Positions 57,321 through 64,000 of a stretch of DNA of 64,000 bases are shown here, piece by piece. The position numbers and the translations under genes were made by a program. The stretch's first letter is position 1. The number at the start of each line of letters is the position of its first letter. Source of the stretch: Phellopilus nigrolimitatus (taxonomy: Eukaryota > Basidiomycota > Agaricomycetes > Hymenochaetales > Hymenochaetaceae); the NCBI GenBank assembly GCA_021029095.1, contig JAJOHG010000010.1:682001-746000 (forward strand), written 5' to 3'. The notes below the pieces were generated by a model. That model worked only from the letters and a program-made list of their open reading frames with translations. It did no database searches and was not told the DNA's origin.

Positions 57321-58064
57321 TTAACTCGCAGGAGCGAGGCCATCGTCATCGGAAGTGATTACGGGAAGTCGAGGAACGCGTGGGTCTCGATGGGAGAGTG
57401 GTACGAGGTACAATCCGAGCGCGTTCTGCGGCGAGAACGAGTCACCGTGCATCGGCATTTTGTTTGAGAGAAATGACGTAGAGGATTCTGTAGACCATCC
57501 AAGAGCGACAACGAGAAGCTCTGCCTCATCATATAGGGGAGCGAAAGCGGCCGACGTGTACGAAGGCGAGGTCATGGGAAGCTCGAGAGTCGCCATCTGT
57601 GTAATATCTACATCAGCATTTGCGCGTATAGAATATACAATGGCACTCACTCTCGGAGTGGCGGGGAGTTCGATGAAGGGAGTCGAGAGAGACGATGGCG
57701 GTGAATTGCCGTCGCTGCTCGACGAGCCAGAGGTCGAATCATAGGTAAGGGCAGGCAAGTTCTGCGAAGGGCTCGAAGGAGCTGAGGGCGTCGAGGAGTC
57801 TACCGCAAGGCATGAGTTTCTCGCCGCCCTGCGTGTACGCGTCTTCTTCTGCTCGACTCTGATAGGCTCCTTCATTGCGCACTTCGAGCGAATACGCGCA
57901 GGAACGCGTCTCCGGGTGCAAGGAGGCACAAATAGACTAGCAGAGTTATCCAAACTCAAGCCGGCTGCAAAACTTGTCAGGACCAGCCGGTTGTGCAAGT
58001 GTGGGCGACGAAACGTACCCATTTCACGATGAAGTGCAGCGGATTCGTCTCGAATAGCAGACAT
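57321..58064 (-). CDS. HMG-less paralogue of the HMG-box regulator, right copy
   Basis: Same three-exon plan as 48,261-48,979. ATG at 58,064: MSAIRDESAALHREM, then CTRRRVPARIRSKCAMKEP, EQKKTRTRRAARNSC, S/P-rich sequence and the acidic exon 3. About seven codons (VDANIVER region) are shortened relative to the left copy. One extra base near 57,405 replaces the left copy's ending (HTSLDFP) with a longer out-of-frame tail RVPRLPVITSDDDGLAPAS. The coding capacity of the rest is intact. As on the left, no HMG box. Confidence 0.6.
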   Translation of the reverse strand: MSAIRDESAALHREMGTFRRPHLHNRLVLTSFAAGLSLDNSASLFVPPCTRRRVPARIRSKCAMKEPIRVEQKKTRTRRAARNSCLAVDSSTPSAPSSPSQNLPALTYDSTSGSSSSDGNSPPSSLSTPFIELPATPRVSAIVYSIRANADVDITQMATLELPMTSPSYTSAAFAPLYDEAELLVVALGWSTESSTSFLSNKMPMHGDSFSPQNALGLYLVPLSHRDPRVPRLPVITSDDDGLAPAS

Positions 58065-58204
58065 TGTTCAACAGCGATGAGACACGGAAACGGCGGGAGG
58101 TGGTGAGATGCGATTCTGCGAGTAGGAGTAGATGAGACATATTCCGTTTGACGATGCCGTGGTTTAATACAAAAGGCGGATGTGGAGGACAGAAGAAAGG
58201 CTGC

Positions 58205-58890
58205 TGGACGATATGGTTACCAGAAAAGGAAAATTATGCGCTATAATCACACAGCGTCTTAGTGTGGACGGAAAAGGAAACCACTCGATATAATCACATC
58301 GTGTTCTCTTATTCGCACTTGCCTTTGCCCACAACCTCGGCCTTTGTGGCTCAGAAAAGTGCGCGTCGAAATTGCACGGAGCTCCGAGCTGCTGCTGAAT
58401 ACTGGCGGTATTTTCGTGTTGGCGACATGACACTTTATACGGCCTTCATGCAAAGTCGACGTCGGCATCGACTTTTGGACCCTTTGAAAGAATTAAGGCT
58501 CGGTGTATGTAAGCCTCTAAAGGCGCGTCTCTTCATCTATGTCGTGACTTCGCAATACTGATGTGCATCTAGCTTTCTCAAAACTCTCCCTCGGTGACCA
58601 ATTGGGATACTAGTCGGTTTAACTCTTGCATATAATCTTCCAACGTCGCGTTTTGTCGTTCACTTAGCTCCTTCGTTGACAATTGATTACGCGCCGTAGC
58701 TCACTATAAAGAGAGGAGTGACGTGACCGCCGCATTGTTTGGTGGAATTCATGATAATCGCTAAATCGCTACACGTGCAAGGCGCGCGGGAGGCCCGAGG
58801 TGTGTGACTATAGCGAAGGGTTTTCCTTTCTGGGCGGGAGCAAAACACGACGTGATTATAGCGCGTAGTTCTCCTTTTCAAGTAACCACA
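58205..58890. promoter_or_regulatory. Shared divergent promoter, right copy
   Basis: Mirror image of 47,440-48,115. The element with core CG(C/A)TATAATCAC appears at about 58,208-58,250 and 58,265-58,305, and inverted at about 58,846-58,885. Preservation of all three copies in both blocks supports function or recent duplication. Confidence 0.6.
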
Positions 58891-59033
58891 GCGTCTACCA
58901 GCTCTGCAGCTTCTCCGGGTCGACTCTCCAGTATTAAAGCGCGACATGGACGGCCATGATTTGTCCCATCTGCTTTCAGAGCTCCAATTTGACTCCCCTC
59001 GTCTTTTACATCCGCGTACTCTCAGCCCTCCAA

Positions 59034-60226
59034 ATGCCTGCTATTCGTATCAATGCTGCTGCGCTTCATTGCGAAATGGGTACGTTCTTTGCCGATATTT
59101 TAGTTTACCAGACCTCACCGATGACCCTAGAGCACTTGGGTCTGGGTGACACCGGTCTCCAGCATGACGTCGCGCACGACGAGTTCTCGCTTCGTAAACG
59201 CGCTTCAGCTCGACCTGTCCCGCCTCCATCGCCCTCGGCCGCGTCTGTCGCCAAACCCACAAAGAAAAAGAAATCAAGCAACGCGTTCATCCTCTTCCGC
59301 TCTCATGCCATCGCGAACCACATGCTCCCCGAGAGCGTGAAGCACCAAAACGACGTGTCGCGGATGGTTGCCGAGCTCTGGCGGGGCCAGGACGACGCGA
59401 CGCGTGCACACTTCTTCAAAATGGCGGACCGGGAGAAGGCGAGGCGTGCGATGGAAGAGCTTATTGGAATTCCGGACGAGGTCGTGGTGAAGAAGAAGAA
59501 GACGCGCACGGTGCAACCTGCACAAATTAAGTCGAGGGAGGCTCGACGCACGACTGTGCAGATGCCGACGCCACCGCCGACTCCAGGGCCGACTACCCCT
59601 ACTCTTCTTGAATCGCATACCTTGCCTCCTATTGCGTTGAGCACGGATAGCACCTCTCCTGCATCTCCCTCCCCTACTTCTTCTGTTGACGCACACTTGC
59701 TTTCTATTCCAAAAGTAAGCAAAAGTCTTGTAGACTTTGTTTTCTAATTTTCTCTAATTTCTTCCTCCAGATTTCACCGGAAGAGCTTCGTGTAGCACCT
59801 TTCCACCTTCCCCACCTCGAGCGCCCTGTAGAGTTTTCTCCTCCCACTTCCGAGGCCGACATCTTCTCATTCGCCCCCGAGTGGTCCGCCACGCAGCACA
59901 CGTCTTCGCTCTCCTTCAAATCCTACGCATATGGCGACCCGACCGGCCCACTCGAAAGTGTTCTCGATCTACATTTAGGGTCTTCTCCCATCGAGTCGGA
60001 GTCTTCGCCGGACCTTTTCTTCGCGAAGGCTTTTCACCCTCATCCCGACTGCATCGGCGCGGACGCGCCCTCTCCCCCACCGAGCGCTTCGGTCGCCGCG
60101 CATCCTCCAGCACTTACCAACAACGCGTTCATGGAGTCAATTCTCGGGCTGACGAATCAGAACTGGGACTTCAGCGGAAACTCGCAGACGCTGGACTTGG
60201 ATTTCGATGGAGGAATCATGTTCTGA
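59034..60226 (+). CDS. HMG-box transcription regulator (MATA-HMG type), intact copy
   Basis: Three exons (59,034-59,079; 59,131-59,714; 59,771-60,226), all GT/AG with consistent phases. The protein starts MPAIRINAAALHCEM, then EHLGLGDTGLQHDVAHDEF. A single HMG box follows at roughly residues 55-125: KKKKSSNAFILFRSHAIAN, LPESVKHQNDVSRMVAELW, TRAHFFKMADREKARRAMEE. After it come a basic KKKKTRTVQPAQIKSREARR, a long S/T/P-rich region with PPPTPGPTTPT, and an acidic, aromatic C-terminus ending NWDFSGNSQTLDLDFDGGIMF-like residues, as in an activation domain. It resembles the Ste11/mating-type HMG regulators of basidiomycetes, but there is no other mating-locus gene here, so the pathway is unknown. 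Confidence 0.8.
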
Positions 60227-60477
60227 TCATTTTCAACCCCGGTCTATGCCTTCCTTACAGTACATATATGTTCGGTGCCTTCGGTTTTGTTTTATCATTC
60301 TTGTTCATCTGCTACAATCTTCAAGAACATTCTGAGCGTCGCCGTCGCAATTTTTCACTCATTGAGCTCACTGTATTTTGTACATTTCTTTCTGTACCAT
60401 ATCATTGCAACGCTTATATAAGCTTTTAACCTGAAATCTTAGTCCCACGCCAAGTCTTGTTCCTCCCAGTCAGTCAG

Positions 60478-63400
60478 TCATGACGGAAACAGTGAGCGAG
60501 ACAGACACGACTTAAGGACGGACGATCACGATCGCTGATGACTCATACGGGGACATCCTTCTCATTACATAAGTAAAAGAAACTCGCGTGGCGGTTCTTT
60601 GCATTCCTACAAATCGCTCTTGTCAAAAAATTCAGGTACTTTAAATTTTGATTCGTCTCTTTTGGTGAGCCTGGTCTGGAGAAGTGCGCTGTTAAACTTT
60701 CTCGGTCATCACATGCTGTTTCATATTATCTAGCAATTGTACTTTTGCAACTCTACGAAAACCTTGGCGAGCGCTACGGCTACGGAAACTTCATGTGATA
60801 TGGGATCTGGATGCAATTAAAAGACCTCAAAACAGAATCGGGTAGTCGTCAGCTACGAATGAATAGTCAAGCAACAGCTTTTCCATCACTGGAACTCGAG
60901 ATGGGTGCGTCAAGAGGGAGACTGATATGTGGAAGTAGAACGGGTGCCTGCTTGACTCTTATGGGACATTTCAATAAGCTGGATTTGATCAGGAGTCAAG
61001 TGTGCATTGAACGGGAGGCTTCTTAAGCAAAATTAGAGTCTTCGAGTCCGAGAGACACTTGGCTTCTTATCTGTCTCTGATTCCCTCCTCGACCATGGAA
61101 ACCGTCGTACGAAAAAACTCGAGCTACAAAGACGGGACACCAAGTTATGTACTCGCTGAAACGGTAACCGAAAGCACACCCGTGTCTCAGCTCCCCGGCA
61201 GTATGCGACGATTGTCGAAGAGTGAGGACGGCGTCTCTGTAAAGAGCGTCTTCGATGTCAACAAGCGCACGACTGAAGAGAAACATCTCATCCGAAAACT
61301 GGACTTACGCCTTCTACCTATTATCATTCTCATTTTCATTATGAACTACATTGATGTGAGCATACTCTTTATGTCGCGTGTGTTGATTTAATGTGAGCTG
61401 AGTATCGTTGCAGAGGATCGCGATTACAGCGGCCAGATTGAACGGCTTTGAACAGGACCTGGGTCTGACAGGCGAGGATGGATCTAAACACAAGTATCCA
61501 AACAGTCTCCAGTTCTCATCACAATTTTTAGATGTGCAGTACGACACGGTCGTGGCTATCTTCTACGCGTCCTATTGCTCAGCTTCGATTCCGTCGAATA
61601 TGGTGAGTCAAGGCTGTCTGTTGTGAATAGCTCCCATTCGCAAAGCGACTAATGCCCGTTCAAGATTCTAAATCGTGTATCGAGGTGACAGGAAAAATCG
61701 GTTCGGTGATATGTATCTGATCTATGCTTCAGACCTTCGATGTACATCGGGATCTGTGTTATCCTATGGGGATTAACCAGTACATTGACCGGGGTGTGTG
61801 TCATGCATCATCGTCTATGTTTTCAACGCGTTTCTGTCTGACTGTCTCATCAAGGTTACGCACAATTTTGCGGGAATCATCTCTTGTCGAGTATTTATAG
61901 GACTTCCAGAGGTGAGCCGCGTTAAAAATACCATTATGCTGAAGATTGTTTCATCCGATATTTTGAGGCGGCATTCTATCCTGGGGCCGTCTACCTCCTT
62001 TCAAGGTGGTACACCCGCAAGGCATGAGAGGCTATTTCAATCATGAATTACTTTATCAACCTTGTCATTTATCATTATCAGGAACTGACCTTTCGCTCCC
62101 CATTAATTTACTGCGGGCTTTTAGCCTCGAACGCGTTTGGTAGTGTAAGCGCCGTCTTAATGCATCCTCGTAACTGTACGGATGACAACGGATTTTCCGA
62201 AGCTTATGGCTGCCGGGATTCTCACAAACATGGAAGGAAAGCGAGGGATACGAGGTTGGAGATGGTGAGTATATCATGTTCACTCATTGGTGTGGAAATG
62301 AATTGTCGCTACCAAAGGCTTTTCTTCGTCGAGGTAATTTCCACTGCATTCCTCCGACTTCTGTATACCTTAAACCTGCGCAATTTATTGGAAGGGCGCT
62401 ATCACAATATCTATTGGTTTCTTATCTATGTGAGTCTCCCTTCGGCTCAATCACAAAAAGGCCAACTCACATGGCTTCCAATAGCTGGGTTTTGCCAGAC
62501 TACGTGCGTATTGTCATAACTTAATCTATATATGCTGATACTCTTCACCTAAGCCCAATAATACCCGCTGGCTTTCTAATGCGGAGCGCCACCTCGCTCA
62601 AGTTCGCCTTGCAGAGGATGCTGGAGAGGCAGACCTAGACTGTGCAGGAGACTCGTATGCATTGGTCACAATCTTCGAAACGAGCAAAATGATATATCTC
62701 GTGCCCTTCCGACTTATTTTTAGGATGTGGTCAGGCTTTAAGATGGCTTGCCAAGACATCAAGACGCCTTTTTTCGCCGCACTGACAGCGGCTCAGTTAC
62801 TGGGACTGAGCTTTGTCACGTTCTTTCCGACGTACGTCTTTCTCCTAGTCATGCGTCGCGGAAAAAATTGAACATTGACTCTACATCATTGAAGTATTAC
62901 GGCGACACTTGGATTTAAAACTAGAGTCAGCCTGCTTCTCGCGGCGTAAGTGGTTACTGGCTGTCCGCGGAAGCAAATACAGCATAGTAACTAACTAGGG
63001 AACAGACCACCATGGATTTTGGCCACTGTCCTCTGTTGTTTGAACTCCTTTCACGCAGGTGAGCAAGCTTAAAAACATGAACTTACAAGGTCCCAAATAG
63101 ACGACATGATAGCCAAGCGTGGGGAGCACTTTTTTCACATCGTATTACCCTGGTGGGTTGCGATCATAGGATATATAATCGCCATCTCTACGTTTTCCAC
63201 TGGTGGCCGCTATGTTGCAATGCTTCTTATGGCCAGTGGATATGCAGGTCTGTCATCGAGTAATGCATAAGACTCAAATTTGACACAATCTGATTGACTT
63301 ACAATAAACTTAGGTGCCGGTCTCACTTTGGTTTGGACGGCTAACTCAATTCCTCGTCCCCCCGCCAAGCGCGCTGCAGTGATAGGTATAGTGAACGGCT

Positions 63401-64000
63401 TTGGTAATATAGGAGCCTTGTCAGTCTTCTCCCCTCATGAGTCGCCGAAAGTCTGTACTGACAAAGCTTACAGAGTCGGCTCATTTGTGTGGAAGGTAAA
63501 ATGGAGCCCGCAGTACCACCAATCAATGTACATTGGCATTGCAGCACTAGTTTCCGCCAATGTCTTTTCACTCGGTGAGCCGTAACGGTTGTAGTGCTCC
63601 TGTAACTAGTCTAATACACATCGCACTCAGCCATCCGGTTGATTTTGATGCGCGATAACAAGCAACTGGATGAGGATGGACTAAGCGCAGTAAAGCAAGC
63701 AAACCAAGAACGTGTCGAAGAAGCAGCTCGTCTGGAGGGTATTACCATGGGAGAAGCAATGCAGAAAAGGTCCGGCTACAGATACTTGTATTGAAGCTCA
63801 TAGGAGCATACCTATTTTTTGAATGAATCGCTTGCTAAAGTTAGCCGTAATTTTATACATGAACTTTGGTCCGGACGAGGCGCAAATGAGATAAACTACA
63901 CTGCAATACATATTGAATTGCTAGCACTATAGTTTTCCCGTCCGAAGAGTTGGTACTTGGCTAAGGAAACGCCTCAGGAAAGGCACATGCCTATATCGAT
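60478..64000 (+). repeat. Duplicated block 2, right copy (continues past the window)
   Basis: Reverse-orientation partner of 49,258-52,802. The first 600 bp resembles the UBL5 promoter side of the left block, but the UBL5 gene itself is absent. Similarity persists to the last base of the window. Confidence 0.9.
61095..63794 (+). CDS. MFS transporter of the anion:cation symporter (Dal5/Tna1-like) family, intact copy
   Basis: About 19 small introns, all with matching phases, interrupt a protein starting METVVRKNSSYKDGTPSYV. Segments in order: KLDLRLLPIIILIFIMNYID, RIAITAARLNGFEQDLGLT, DVQYDTVVAIFYASYCSASI, PSNMILNRVSRPSMYIGICV, GIISCRVFIGLPEAAFYPGA, GWRWLFFVEGAITISIGFLS, WVLPDYPNNTRWLSNAERHL, FFPTITATLGFKTRVSLLLA, APPWILATVLCCLNSFHA, LVWTANSIPRPPAKRAAVIG, WSPQYHQSMYIGIAALVSAN and finally EGITMGEAMQKRSGYRYLY. 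This is the 12-helix plan of the ACS family, which takes up carboxylates such as allantoate, nicotinate, pantothenate or biotin precursors at the plasma membrane. Substrate not predictable. Introns at 61,472-61,531 and 62,032-62,081 begin with GC. Confidence 0.85.

Larger units (their letters stand above)
57158..60475 (-). repeat. Duplicated block 1, right copy
   Basis: Reverse-orientation partner of 45,832-49,185. It ends at CCCAGTCAGTCAGTCA (60,475), immediately followed by block 2. It holds an intact HMG gene and the HMG-less gene. Confidence 0.9.

Noticed and set aside
45832..60475. Idea that the HMG genes mark the mating-type locus
   Set aside because: Basidiomycete mating loci are defined by homeodomain pairs or pheromone/receptor genes, and none is visible here. 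An HMG box alone does not identify the locus.

Overview
The window looks like a nuclear segment of a filamentous basidiomycete, most likely an Agaricomycete. The basis is genes packed with 50-70 bp introns, CT-rich promoter tracts, families typical of Agaricomycetes (DUF6533- and DUF6534-type membrane proteins, a MATA-type HMG-box regulator, small cysteine-rich metallothioneins), and housekeeping genes that read as fungal (TRAPPC11, UBL5/Hub1, a SUR7/PalI protein). I see no rRNA, tRNA or CRISPR array. All family names come from reading translated sequence, not from database searches.

Layout. 1-18,100 is a patchwork of segmental duplications built on one convergent module, an HSL-type alpha/beta-hydrolase facing a DUF6533-like membrane protein gene. 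The module occurs three times with the hydrolase progressively lost, together with dispersed repeats and two probable non-autonomous DNA transposons. 18,100-20,200 is mostly unresolved. At 20.2-20.9 kb lies a secreted protein of 22-residue cysteine repeats with damaged reading frame. 22.2-27.1 kb is TRAPPC11. 27.9-29.2 kb holds two metallothionein genes, the second with a stop codon in exon 1. 30.4-36.7 kb holds two convergent paralogous multi-spanning membrane proteins. 38.7-40.4 kb holds two small secreted or surface-anchored peptides sharing a short cysteine motif. 41.1-43.0 kb is a DUF6534-type gene.

From 45.8 kb to the right edge a core of three genes (UBL5, an F-box protein, a SUR7/PalI protein) is flanked by two pairs of duplicated, inverted blocks. 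Block 1 carries an HMG-box gene and a divergent paralogue that lacks the HMG box. Block 2 carries an anion:cation-symporter-type MFS transporter. In the left set the HMG gene and the transporter are broken. In the right set both read through, but the HMG-less gene has a frameshifted tail. Four separate introns in this 10 kb stretch are best explained as GC-AG introns.

Several genes (hydrolase, repeat protein, F-box protein, first membrane protein) are interrupted by single-base frame breaks. Some may be assembly indels, so pseudogene calls outside the duplicated blocks should be treated with care.
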